From Planctomycetota bacterium (GTDB taxonomy: Bacteria > Planctomycetota > Phycisphaerae > UBA1845 > UTPLA1): a DNA stretch of 64,000 nucleotides. The DNA is taken from assembly GCA_016235815.1 (NCBI GenBank), contig JACRIM010000017.1, positions 1 through 64,000 of the forward strand. Reading direction: 5' to 3'. A model generated the notes under the pieces. That model did not search any database. It saw only the letters and a list, made by a program, of their open reading frames with translations, and was not told the origin of the DNA. Shown here in pieces: positions 1 to 7,070 of the stretch; the stretch's first letter is position 1, and each line of letters begins with the position of its first letter. The translations under genes were made by a program, and so were the position numbers.

Positions 1-2
1 CC

Positions 3-128
3 AGGCAACTGCGCAAGCAGGAGAACATCAAGCTCCGCCAACGCCTGCTGCCCTACCCGGTCGAAGACTCGACCCGGCGAGCAGCCGAAACCATCCTCTA
101 TTCAGGAAGCCGTTTTGTCTCACTTTGA
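3..128 (+). other. Partial open frame at left edge
   Basis: An open frame enters from the left edge and stops at TGA 126-128. The visible 41 residues are rich in Arg, Lys and Gln at first and match no family I recognise. It ends just before the LamG fragment begins, so it may be the tail of an unrelated gene brought next to it by a rearrangement. It could equally be non-coding. Confidence 0.15.
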
Positions 129-153
129 GTGAAACATTTCATTTGCAGCAACT

Positions 154-1101
154 TTGGACTCAACCGTGCCCGTAGCTCGAGCGTTCTTAAACGGCATACA
201 AACGAGTGAAACAAGTTTTCTGCAGAATGGCCAGCCCATCCCATCACTTCCCTTGTGCACAAACAATGCCACTGTGTTGATTGGCGGCTTGCCGCCATTT
301 CCCAATAATTACTTGGACGGGAAAATTGAAGAGCTTCGCATCTGGAATATCGCGCGAAGTCAGAGCGATATTCAATCGACCATGAATCGCAGGCTCACGG
401 GGCTTGAACCCGGGCTTGTTGCCTATTACCGATTCGACGAGGGATCGGGAACTACCGCGACGAATCTTGCTACCGGGTATGGTGTAGGAAATGGTACGCT
501 CGTGAACGGCACCGCATGGGCGTCATCAACCGCACCGATCTTCGCGCCTAATCCCACGAACGACTGCAACGCAAATGGCATTCCTGACGATTGCGATATT
601 GAGTCGGGTATCAGCCAGGATTGCAACTCAAACGGCATCCCCGACTCCTGTGAACCATCCGGAAATGACTGCAACAACAACGGTGTATTGGATTCGTGCG
701 ACATCGCCAGTGGATCAAGCAGTGATTGCAACCAAGATCAGATTCCTGATGAATGCCAGCCGGTGTTGGATGCGGATGGGGATGGAATACAGGACGGCTG
801 TGACAATTGCCCGTCAGTGGTCAATCCGGATCAGGCGAATAATGACAACGACGCCTTTGGTAATGCGTGTGACAATTGTCCGAACACGTTCAACCTCACT
901 CAGATCGACAGCGATGGCGATGGCCTGGGCGATCTTTGCGACAACTGCCCCGGTGTGGTGAATCCGGGTCAGGAGGATTGCGACAACGATGGCTACGGCG
1001 ATGCCTGCGGGTGCAGCGCGGAGCGCGGTGACATGAATGGTGATGGGTTGGTCAATGCGCTGGATACGCAACTGTTTGTGGAGCGGTTGTTGCGGCCGTA
1101 G
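154..1101 (+). CDS. LamG / thrombospondin-3 / dockerin-like protein, 5'-truncated
   Basis: About 315 residues. The N-terminal ~100 residues match the second half of a LamG (concanavalin-like) domain: AATLD, an IGG strand and the LDGKIEELRIWN strand, then YYRFDEGSG. They are followed by cysteine-rich calcium repeats of the DxDxDGxxDxCDNCP type (thrombospondin type 3) and a final dockerin-like loop (GDMNGDGLVNALDTQLF). The frame has an upstream stop at 130-132, the only start nearby is TTG 154, and there is no signal peptide or first half of LamG. The gene is therefore probably a 3' fragment of a larger secreted protein. Cohesin partners are not visible. Domain reading is firm; expression is doubtful. 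Confidence 0.65.
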   Translation: MDSTVPVARAFLNGIQTSETSFLQNGQPIPSLPLCTNNATVLIGGLPPFPNNYLDGKIEELRIWNIARSQSDIQSTMNRRLTGLEPGLVAYYRFDEGSGTTATNLATGYGVGNGTLVNGTAWASSTAPIFAPNPTNDCNANGIPDDCDIESGISQDCNSNGIPDSCEPSGNDCNNNGVLDSCDIASGSSSDCNQDQIPDECQPVLDADGDGIQDGCDNCPSVVNPDQANNDNDAFGNACDNCPNTFNLTQIDSDGDGLGDLCDNCPGVVNPGQEDCDNDGYGDACGCSAERGDMNGDGLVNALDTQLFVERLLRP

Positions 1102-1222
1102 GGGGATGATGCGGGCGGGTGGCGGAGTTCGTGCGTCCTCCGGACGCAGGGGGTTATTGGGGGAATTGGTACCGGTGGTTGAAACCACCGGCTACGAGCG
1201 TGCGCCCTGCCGGGCGGTGTAG
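1102..1222. other. Intergenic spacer before the repeat zone
   Basis: GC-rich spacer following the LamG/dockerin fragment. No gene, promoter or terminator was recognised. Many short overlapping frames are open here and on to 1860, but all of them read through the repeats and look like composition artefacts. Confidence 0.4.
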
Positions 1223-1470
1223 GTGCGAGAAGGGATTGTCTCCTGGGCGACTCTTCGACCCGCTGGTGGTGCGTGCGAGAAGGGATTCTCGCACGAGCAA
1301 GTGCGGGAAGGGATTGTCTCCCAGGCGACTCTTCGACTCGCTGGTGGTGCGTGCGAGAAGGGATTCTCGCACGAGCAAGAAGGGATTGTCTCCCAGGCGA
1401 CTCTGCGACGCGCTGGTGGTGCGTGCGAGAAGGGATTGTCTCCCAGGCGACTCTTCGACTCGCACGAGCA
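1223..1470. repeat. Interspersed hairpin repeat cluster, four units
   Basis: Four copies of a block beginning GGGATTGTCTCC and running to about CGACTCG (GGG at 1232, 1310, 1382 and 1432) alternate with a second block. Two copies of the second block are perfect hairpins: arm GTGCGAGAA, loop GGGA (a GNRA tetraloop in RNA), arm TTCTCGCAC, at 1273-1294 and 1351-1372. A linker CTGGTGGTGC precedes three of the hairpin arms. The units are irregularly spaced (50-78 bases) and there are no unique spacers, so this is not a CRISPR. Related copies lie at 1681-1800 and 2546-2660. Confidence 0.85.
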
Positions 1471-1680
1471 AGCCACGGGTCAACGAGTTGACCCATGCCA
1501 CCCTTGCTTTCACCGTTTATGAGAAGTCCGGCTGAAGCCGGCTTCGGAAGTTTGTTGGGCACCTTGGACCACCAACTGAAGATGGTGGCAAAGGCGGGCC
1601 GGCTGAAGCCCGGCCGTTTGCGCATAACGATGAGTCTCGGGATTTGTCGTCCCCGATTGGGGGCCTATGGCGGTCTTCGC
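1471..1680. other. Intergenic spacer between repeat clusters
   Basis: No gene recognised. A short palindromic stretch (GGGTCAACGAGTTGACCC, 1477-1494) and a GCCGGCTGAAGCCGGC-like stretch near 1530-1543 sit here. Both are typical of dispersed intergenic palindromes. Confidence 0.35.
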
Positions 1681-1800
1681 GCGAAGGGATTCCCATACGA
1701 TTGCGTGCGAGAAGGGATTCGCGCACGAGCGAGAACGTTTGCGTGCGAGAAGGGATTCGCGCACGAGCGGCGACTCTTCGACTCGCACGAGCAACGAGCA
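1681..1800. repeat. Second hairpin repeat cluster
   Basis: Two further copies of the hairpin block at 1705-1726 and 1743-1764. They keep the GGGA loop and the GTGCGAGAA arm but carry TTCGCGCAC in the other arm, which leaves one A-G mismatch in a 9-bp stem. The linked GGCGACTCTTCGACTCGCACGAGC block follows at about 1768-1793. The same one-base variant in both copies suggests local duplication after divergence from the 1223-1470 cluster. Confidence 0.75.
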
Positions 1801-1866
1801 ACGAGTCCGCCGGATCAGCAGCCCGGCGCAATCGTGTCCTGACGGCAATCACCGTCACGCTCGGCT

Positions 1867-2076
1867 TTACGCGTACTCGTAGACCGGCGTCTCGATGACC
1901 TTGTCGGGCTTCTTACGGCTTTGGATCAGGGTCTGGATGTGCTCGACCGTTTCCGGGGCGAAAAATTGCTCCCCGGTCTCCCGGCAGACCCGCGCCGGTA
2001 CATGGACGATCATGTAAAACCTGCCATCATGCTCAAGGGTGTAGGTGACCTTGGTCTCTTCCATCGTCTCTTTCAT
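1867..2076 (-). CDS. YgiT/MqsA-type antitoxin-like protein, zinc site lost
   Basis: 69 residues from ATG 2076, the start I prefer because it follows the stop of the upstream toxin frame by 14 bases and has GGAG upstream. The sequence follows the core of YgiT-type zinc-finger antitoxins (VTYTLEHDGR, VPARVC, GEQFFAPETVEHIQ). It lacks the usual N-terminal CxxC, and the second CxxC reads CRET, so zinc binding is unlikely. It lies directly downstream of a broken DUF4258-type toxin gene, the usual partner. It may bind DNA or the toxin without zinc, or be a leftover. Confidence 0.7.
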   Translation of the reverse strand: MKETMEETKVTYTLEHDGRFYMIVHVPARVCRETGEQFFAPETVEHIQTLIQSRKKPDKVIETPVYEYA

Positions 2077-2090
2077 GGCCAGCACACTCC

Positions 2091-2402
2091 TCATCGCGGC
2101 CTTCGGGTGCGAAAATCGATCCATAAGGCCGGCTCAGGCTCGTAAAGCGTGACGATCTTCAACAACGGTCGGTCAGGGTAGCTGCACTGCAGGTGCAATG
2201 GTCTTTCCGCCGGCGTGAACGCAAGGATCAGACAACTCGGTCCGTACTTGTCGTCCGGTTAGTCTTCAATGATTTCGCATCGGTTGGCGATCGCTTCCTC
2301 AATCTCGCTCACTCGAATGGCACGAGTGATGCTTTGGTCAACGGCATGTCTGGAGAATTCATACTCTCGCCGCAGTATCTTAGCACGAATCTCGTCCAGC
2401 AT
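2091..2402 (-). pseudogene. DUF4258-type toxin gene with premature stop
   Basis: Reading the minus strand from ATG 2402 gives MLDEIRAKILRREYEFSRHA and continues for 47 residues to TAA at 2259-2261. The same frame then continues for 55 residues (PDDKYGPSCLILAFTPAERP, then LYEPEPALWIDFRTRR) to TGA 2091-2093. DUF4258 proteins normally read EDYPDDKYGPSCL at this point, so a Tyr codon has become TAA. The gene sits upstream of the YgiT-like antitoxin in the usual toxin-first order. It is either a dead toxin or a sequencing error at one base. Confidence 0.8.
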
Positions 2403-2545
2403 TCCAATCTCGCTTGCTTACGAAACCCCTTGACCAACGCCACTGCCCTGAGGTTGACATCCCATAACCTATACCAATGTTGCGGCGAGGACAATCGGCG
2501 CAGGCCCGATCTGTACACCACTTCCACTACGGGGTGCGCACAGTG
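2403..2545. other. Intergenic region, nothing recognised
   Basis: This spacer separates the toxin remnant from the third repeat cluster. I see no gene, RNA or clear promoter; any promoter for the toxin/antitoxin pair would lie here on the minus strand. Confidence 0.35.
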
Positions 2546-2660
2546 GCCGGATGCGCGGGAAGGGATTTTCTCCCAGGCGACTCTGCGACTCGCACGAGCA
2601 AGAGCAAGAAGGGATTGTCTCCTGGGCGACTCTTCGACTCGCACGAGCAGGAGCAAGAAC
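2546..2660. repeat. Third hairpin repeat cluster plus dispersed palindrome
   Basis: Two copies of the GGGATTnTCTCC...GGCGACTCT block (GGG at 2562 and 2610), each followed by CGACTCGCACGAGCA, share the linker AGAGCAAGAA. The cluster runs into CCCGCTCCCTAACGGTCGCG (2660-2679), which resembles a short GC-rich palindrome that I associate with planctomycete intergenic regions. The resemblance is from memory and needs a genome search. Confidence 0.65.
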
Positions 2661-2683
2661 CCGCTCCCTAACGGTCGCGGCTC

Positions 2684-2725
2684 GGATCAAGCGCGGGTCG
2701 GATCAAGCGCGGGTCGGATCAAGCG
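2684..2725. repeat. Tandem 16-bp direct repeat
   Basis: GGATCAAGCGCGGGTC occurs exactly at 2684-2699 and 2700-2715, and a third copy begins at 2716 (GGATCAAGCG) before diverging. The last copy overlaps the end of the downstream minus-strand oxidoreductase gene (stop near 2719), so the repeat forms its 3' flank. Confidence 0.8.
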
Positions 2726-3729
2726 TTCCAGTGGTGTGATTGAATTGCGGCGATGATGTCGGTCGCGAGGCGGACGGCTTCGACGCCGTCTTCGGCGGTG
2801 ATGGCGGGGGTGCTGCCGGTTTGGACGCTTTCGAGGAAGGATTCGAGTTCGGCGCGGAGGGGTTCGACGTCGTCCACGATGAGCGGCTCGACGTTGATCA
2901 TCTTGCCGAAGTCGAGGTTGGCCATGTCGGAGAGAGTCTCGAACTTGCCATCTTTCGCCATGGAAAGGATGTCGAGGTTGGCATCGCGGGTGATGACGAT
3001 GCCGCTTTTCTTTTGATAATCGAGCGAGCAATAGGCCGTCTCGCTGAAGACGCGGAGGCGGCGGTCGGTCTTGAGGGCGAGGCGCGAGGCGACGAGGCTG
3101 GCCACGGCTCCATTCTCAAAGACGACGCGGGCGTTGGCGACATCCTCATGTTGGGCCAGCACATTCACGCCGACGGCGTCGATGCGGACGGGCTTCGAGC
3201 GGATCAAACTGAGAATGATGTCGATGTCGTGGATCATGATGTCCATGACCACACCGATGTCGGCCGAGCGGAAGCGGAAGGGGCTGACGCGCTGGCTCTC
3301 GACGAACTTGGGCTGGATGTTCAGCCGGCTGATGGCGCGGACGACGGGGTTGAAGCGTTCGGTGTGGCCGACGGAGAGGAGCGAACCGGTCTGACGTGCG
3401 CAGGCGAGAAGCTTTTCCGCCTCGGGCACGGTGGCGGCGATGGGCTTCTCCACGAGGACGGCGATGCCGCGGCGGAGGAGTTTCTCGGCGACTTCGACGT
3501 GGTGGCTGGTCGGCACGGCGACGGTTGCAGCGCGGATGCCGTCGGGCAAGTCATCGACGGAGGTATACGGTTTTGCGCCGTGTTCATTCGCAACCTGCGC
3601 AGCGCGTTCGGGGCTGGCGTCGACGACGGCGACGAGGTTCGACTGCGGCATTTCTTTGTAGAGCCGGGCATGGTGGCGGCCCATGTGGCCGACGCCGATG
3701 ACCGCGACAGGTGTGGGAGGCTGACTCAC
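2719..3729 (-). CDS. Gfo/Idh/MocA-family NAD(P)-dependent oxidoreductase (possible GnnA)
   Basis: 336 residues starting at GTG 3729, which overlaps the lpxA stop as GTGA. The Rossmann motif GVGHMG is near residue 17, VEKPIA is the family's EKP lysine motif near 95, and MIHDIDI supplies the C-terminal-domain active-site region. It is the last gene of an lpx operon. In bacteria that make 3-amino lipid A, the Gfo-type enzyme GnnA oxidises UDP-GlcNAc at C3 and is encoded beside lpxA. GnnA is therefore an attractive guess, but the aminotransferase GnnB is not in the window. The family is certain; the substrate is inferred. Confidence 0.85.
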   Translation of the reverse strand: MSQPPTPVAVIGVGHMGRHHARLYKEMPQSNLVAVVDASPERAAQVANEHGAKPYTSVDDLPDGIRAATVAVPTSHHVEVAEKLLRRGIAVLVEKPIAATVPEAEKLLACARQTGSLLSVGHTERFNPVVRAISRLNIQPKFVESQRVSPFRFRSADIGVVMDIMIHDIDIILSLIRSKPVRIDAVGVNVLAQHEDVANARVVFENGAVASLVASRLALKTDRRLRVFSETAYCSLDYQKKSGIVITRDANLDILSMAKDGKFETLSDMANLDFGKMINVEPLIVDDVEPLRAELESFLESVQTGSTPAITAEDGVEAVRLATDIIAAIQSHHWNA

Positions 3730-4658
3730 GATGCAGCGCTTCCGGCCGCATAGAAGGTGGGGCGTGGTCCGCCGGCGTCGCGACGTTGCGACTCAAGATA
3801 GCGGCCGTGAACACCCTGCAGGATGGAACGTTTCATGAACTCGATGAGATAGCGGCAATGCTCATTCAGCGGGCCGTTGGATTCGGCATCCTGAATGCGA
3901 CGGGCCATGGTCATGCTGACGGCCTTGTCATCGCGGCGACCGGCCCAGAGGCCGTAGAGCGCGCGAAGGCCGAAGCGGGTGACGTTTTGGGCCTTCTTCG
4001 GGAAGAGGAACTTGCAGAGATCGCGAAGGGATTGAATGACCGCTTCGGGGAAACCCCAGCGGCCGAGGCCTTTCACGTTCACACCCTGAATGTAGCCGTC
4101 GTAGCCGAAGATGACGTAGGGCGGCGTGTCCATGGAGCAGCGGGCCATGCCGGTGATGAAGCTGTAGCGGCCGATGGTGACGAACTGCTGGACGCCGGAC
4201 ATGCCGCTGACGGTGACGTGGCTTTCGATGTGCACATGACCGGCGACCTGGACCTGGTTCGAGAGGACGCAGTGATTATCAATTCGCACGTCGTGGGCGA
4301 GATGGGTGCCGACCTGGAATTGGTTGTGGCTGCCGATCTCGGTGACGCCGCCGGCGACTTCGGTGCCGGTGTGGGCGGTGACGGATTCGCGGAAGATATT
4401 TTGGTCGCCGATGATGAGTTTCGTGTCGCCGCCGCGGTACTTCAGGTCTTGGGGGGCGGCACCGATGACGCAGGCGGGATAAAAGATGTTGCCGGCGCCG
4501 ATGGTGGTATTGCCGAGGATGGTGACGTTGGCGAGGAGGCGCGTACCGGCGCCGATGGTTACGTGGGGCCCGACGTAGCAGCCAGGCCCGACTTCAACGT
4601 CGGGGGCTAGTTCGGCACTGCGTTCGACGGTCGCACTCGGGGCGATCTTCGACATCAT
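3726..4658 (-). CDS. lpxA: Acyl-ACP--UDP-N-acetylglucosamine O-acyltransferase
   Basis: 310 residues, longer than the usual ~260. This is the first enzyme of lipid A synthesis, acylating UDP-GlcNAc from acyl-ACP in the cytoplasm. The left-handed beta-helix hexapeptides (IGAGTR, ILGNTTIG, IGAAPQDLKY) are clear. His122 in THLAHDV corresponds to E. coli catalytic His125, and VSGMSGVQQF matches the family signature. The C-terminus carries an extra ~45-residue tail after the helical domain. It starts at ATGATG 4658, six bases after the lpxC-fabZ stop, and overlaps the oxidoreductase by four bases. Confidence 0.95.
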   Translation of the reverse strand: MMSKIAPSATVERSAELAPDVEVGPGCYVGPHVTIGAGTRLLANVTILGNTTIGAGNIFYPACVIGAAPQDLKYRGGDTKLIIGDQNIFRESVTAHTGTEVAGGVTEIGSHNQFQVGTHLAHDVRIDNHCVLSNQVQVAGHVHIESHVTVSGMSGVQQFVTIGRYSFITGMARCSMDTPPYVIFGYDGYIQGVNVKGLGRWGFPEAVIQSLRDLCKFLFPKKAQNVTRFGLRALYGLWAGRRDDKAVSMTMARRIQDAESNGPLNEHCRYLIEFMKRSILQGVHGRYLESQRRDAGGPRPTFYAAGSAAS

Positions 4659-4663
4659 TCGTC

Positions 4664-5989
4664 CTATCGGTCCACTCGCGACTCGGGAGATTCAGCGTCC
4701 ACCAGCATGAACTTGATCTCGGCCTGAGCCACCGAATGATCATTCACCAAGGCCCGGCACCGAACATGGCCGGTTCGGGACTTTACCTTAATCGTTTCCG
4801 CCTCCAACACCAACTGGTCTCCCGGAACGACCGGTCGACGGAATTTTACCTCATCCATGGAAAGCAGCACAGCCACTTTTCCGGTGTGTTCGAGCTTTTG
4901 GGAGAGCAGTATACCGCCCAACTGAGCCATGGCCTCCAGGATCAGAACTCCAGGCATGATAGGCATTTGCGGATAGTGGCCCTGGAAGAAAGGCTCGTTA
5001 ATCGAGACATTCTTGATGCCTGTGGCGCGTCGATCCCCGTCGATTTCCACGACCCGGTCAATCAGGAGGAAGGGGTAGCGGTGGGGCAGCAGCTTCCGCA
5101 GATGGTTCGCATCGAAGGCGGTGGCCGTGCCGAGGCGCTGGCGGCGCTCGTAGCGGTCGATGGCTTCGAGCAGCTTTCGGACGAGTTCGTGGTTGAGGGA
5201 GTGGCCGCTCTTTCGGGCGAGGATTTTTCCGAGGATCGGCCTACCCGCGAGATAGAGATCGCCGATGAGGTCGAGGATTTTGTGTCGCACGCATTCGTCC
5301 GGGTAGCGGAAGGCATTACCGATGACGCCTTCCGGGCCGATGACGACGACGTCGCTGTACGTCAGATGTTTTCCGAGACCGGCGGCCTGGAATTGCCTGG
5401 CTTCTTCTTCGAAGAGGAACGTGCGGGCCGGGGCGATTTCGGTGACGAAGTCTTGTGAGACGCGGGCGGCGAAGATTTGTCGGGGCAAACGCGCTTCGGG
5501 GCCGTAGTCGAGGTCGTAGACGATGTTGAGATCGTCAGTGTCGGTCGGGACGGCGATGAGTTCGGCGTCGCCATCGGTTACGCGGACCATTTCGTGTATG
5601 ACGAGCGGTCGGCGGGCGACCCCTTGCGTGGAAATGCCGGCTTTTTGCAGGGCTTCCACGAAGAATTGGGAACTGCCGTCGCCGCCGGGTAATTCGCCGC
5701 CGTGCAGCTCGACTTCGAGATTATCAATGCCGAGGCCGTGAAGGGCGGCGAGGCAATGCTCCACTGTTTCGATGGCGAGGGTGCCGTTGCGGATGGCGGT
5801 GCGGCGGGCGCGTTTGGTGACGTTTGAGACGTGGGCCTTGATGCGCGTGGGGATGGAGGAATCGGTGCGGACGAACAGAATGCCGCTGTCGGCGGGGGCC
5901 GGTTTGAATCGCACGACGACTTCTTCGCCGGTGAACAGGCCGTGGCCGCGCACTTCGGCCGGGCTATCGATGGTTTGCTGAAGCTTCAA
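4664..5989 (-). CDS. lpxC/fabZ: Fused LpxC deacetylase / FabZ dehydratase
   Basis: 441 residues. Residues 1-280 are LpxC, which deacetylates UDP-3-O-acyl-GlcNAc, the committed lipid A step. His78, His236 and Asp240 are the zinc ligands, and Glu77 and His263 (SGHSLNH) are catalytic. Residues ~295-441 are FabZ, with LLPHRYPFLLIDRV, catalytic His338 in FFQGHYP and Glu352 in LEAMAQ. The fusion couples lipid A synthesis to supply of unsaturated or saturated acyl-ACP and is known in Bacteroidetes and some other groups. The start is TTG 5989, 26 bases inside the end of lpxD, which suggests translational coupling. Confidence 0.96.
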   Translation of the reverse strand: MKLQQTIDSPAEVRGHGLFTGEEVVVRFKPAPADSGILFVRTDSSIPTRIKAHVSNVTKRARRTAIRNGTLAIETVEHCLAALHGLGIDNLEVELHGGELPGGDGSSQFFVEALQKAGISTQGVARRPLVIHEMVRVTDGDAELIAVPTDTDDLNIVYDLDYGPEARLPRQIFAARVSQDFVTEIAPARTFLFEEEARQFQAAGLGKHLTYSDVVVIGPEGVIGNAFRYPDECVRHKILDLIGDLYLAGRPILGKILARKSGHSLNHELVRKLLEAIDRYERRQRLGTATAFDANHLRKLLPHRYPFLLIDRVVEIDGDRRATGIKNVSINEPFFQGHYPQMPIMPGVLILEAMAQLGGILLSQKLEHTGKVAVLLSMDEVKFRRPVVPGDQLVLEAETIKVKSRTGHVRCRALVNDHSVAQAEIKFMLVDAESPESRVDR

Positions 5990-7025
5990 GCTCTTTTACT
6001 CGCCGAGTAAGCTCCGCGACCTCGTCATAGAGCTTGTGCAGTTTTCGAACAAGTACGACGTTTCGCATCTCGGTCTTGATCGTCTGTGCCGGGGTGCCCT
6101 GAATTGCGTCGCCTGCGGCAACATCTTTCGTGATCCCAGACTGAGCGGCGATGCGGGCACGATCACCAATGGTAATGCCTGGGACGATGCCGGCCTGTCC
6201 GCCCATCGCGACACCCGCACCCAATTTCACGCTGCCCGATAATCCAGCTTGTCCGGCAAGGACGCAAAGGGGGCCGATTTGCACATTATGCCCGATCATG
6301 ACCAAAGCATCAATCTTCGTTCCCTGACCAATTCGGGTCGGTCCGAATTTGCCGCGATCGACCACGGAATTGGGGCCGATCTCCACGTCGTTTTCAATGA
6401 TCACGGTTCCGATGTGACTGAACTTTCGTAGCCGGTTGTTCTGGAAGAAGAACCCGAATCCGTCGGCGCCGATGACGGCCCCGGCATGGAGGATGACGCG
6501 GTCACCGATTCGGCATCGGTCATAGATGACGACGCGATCGTAAAGAACGGTACCCGCACCAATCGATACGTCACGTCCGATGCTTACACCTTCGTGAATG
6601 ACCGCGTTCTCGGCGATGGTTGCGCCGGCATGGACGATGGCATGAGCGCCGATGCGCGCAGTCGGCGCGATGGATGCGGAGTCGTGAATCACGGCGGTGG
6701 GATGCTTTCCGGGCGGCGGCGGCTCCGCGGGGATCTCGAATTTGTCGAGGACGTCGGCGATGGCAGCATCGGGATTCGTGACGACGATGCCGCGCGGATG
6801 GCCGGCCAGCAGGGTTTCGGTGCCGATGATGGCGGCGGCGGGGCATTCGGCCAAATGTTTGGCGTGTTTGACGTCGGCGATCCAGGAGATGGTGTCCGGT
6901 CGGGCGTCATGGAGCGCGGCGACGCCGGTGACGACCGCGTTGGCCGATTTCGCGTCGCCGACAAACCGGCCGGCGCAAGCGTGGGCGATTTGTGCAACCG
7001 TGAATTGCGGCGTGGCCATGAGCAC
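5964..7025 (-). CDS. lpxD: UDP-3-O-acylglucosamine N-acyltransferase
   Basis: About 353 residues. This is the third lipid A enzyme, N-acylating the deacetylated product of LpxC. The N-terminal uridine-binding domain (VTGVAALHDA, ISWIAD) is followed by beta-helix hexapeptides, the signature GADGFGFFFQ (187-196) and catalytic His246 in VMIGHNVQIG. A C-terminal coiled coil (LYDEVAELTRRVKELEAS) is typical. The first start is GTG 7025, with GGAAAA six bases upstream; ATG 7019 is the alternative. The end overlaps lpxC by 26 bases. Confidence 0.95.
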   Translation of the reverse strand: MLMATPQFTVAQIAHACAGRFVGDAKSANAVVTGVAALHDARPDTISWIADVKHAKHLAECPAAAIIGTETLLAGHPRGIVVTNPDAAIADVLDKFEIPAEPPPPGKHPTAVIHDSASIAPTARIGAHAIVHAGATIAENAVIHEGVSIGRDVSIGAGTVLYDRVVIYDRCRIGDRVILHAGAVIGADGFGFFFQNNRLRKFSHIGTVIIENDVEIGPNSVVDRGKFGPTRIGQGTKIDALVMIGHNVQIGPLCVLAGQAGLSGSVKLGAGVAMGGQAGIVPGITIGDRARIAAQSGITKDVAAGDAIQGTPAQTIKTEMRNVVLVRKLHKLYDEVAELTRRVKELEASANHR

Positions 7026-7043
7026 GTTTTTCCGATTTGACGT

Positions 7044-7062
7044 GGGTCCGCCCGTCGGACCC
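7044..7062. repeat. Perfect 7-bp hairpin between ompH and lpxD
   Basis: GGGTCCG, a 5-base loop CCCGT, then CGGACCC. It lies in the 45-base gap between ompH and lpxD and has no T-run, so it is not an obvious terminator. The GGGTCCGC core recurs in the inverted repeat at 57917-57990. This suggests a dispersed intergenic element, possibly an mRNA stabiliser or processing site. Confidence 0.6.
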
Positions 7063-7070
7063 TGCCTGTA

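Noticed and set aside
1223-1470. CRISPR array
   Set aside because: Units repeat, but the spacing is irregular, the intervening sequence is also repeated rather than unique, and there are no cas genes.
1119-1535. Overlapping short frames of the form REGIVSQATLR...
   Set aside because: They read through the hairpin repeats on both strands with no start signal or family resemblance; they are composition artefacts.
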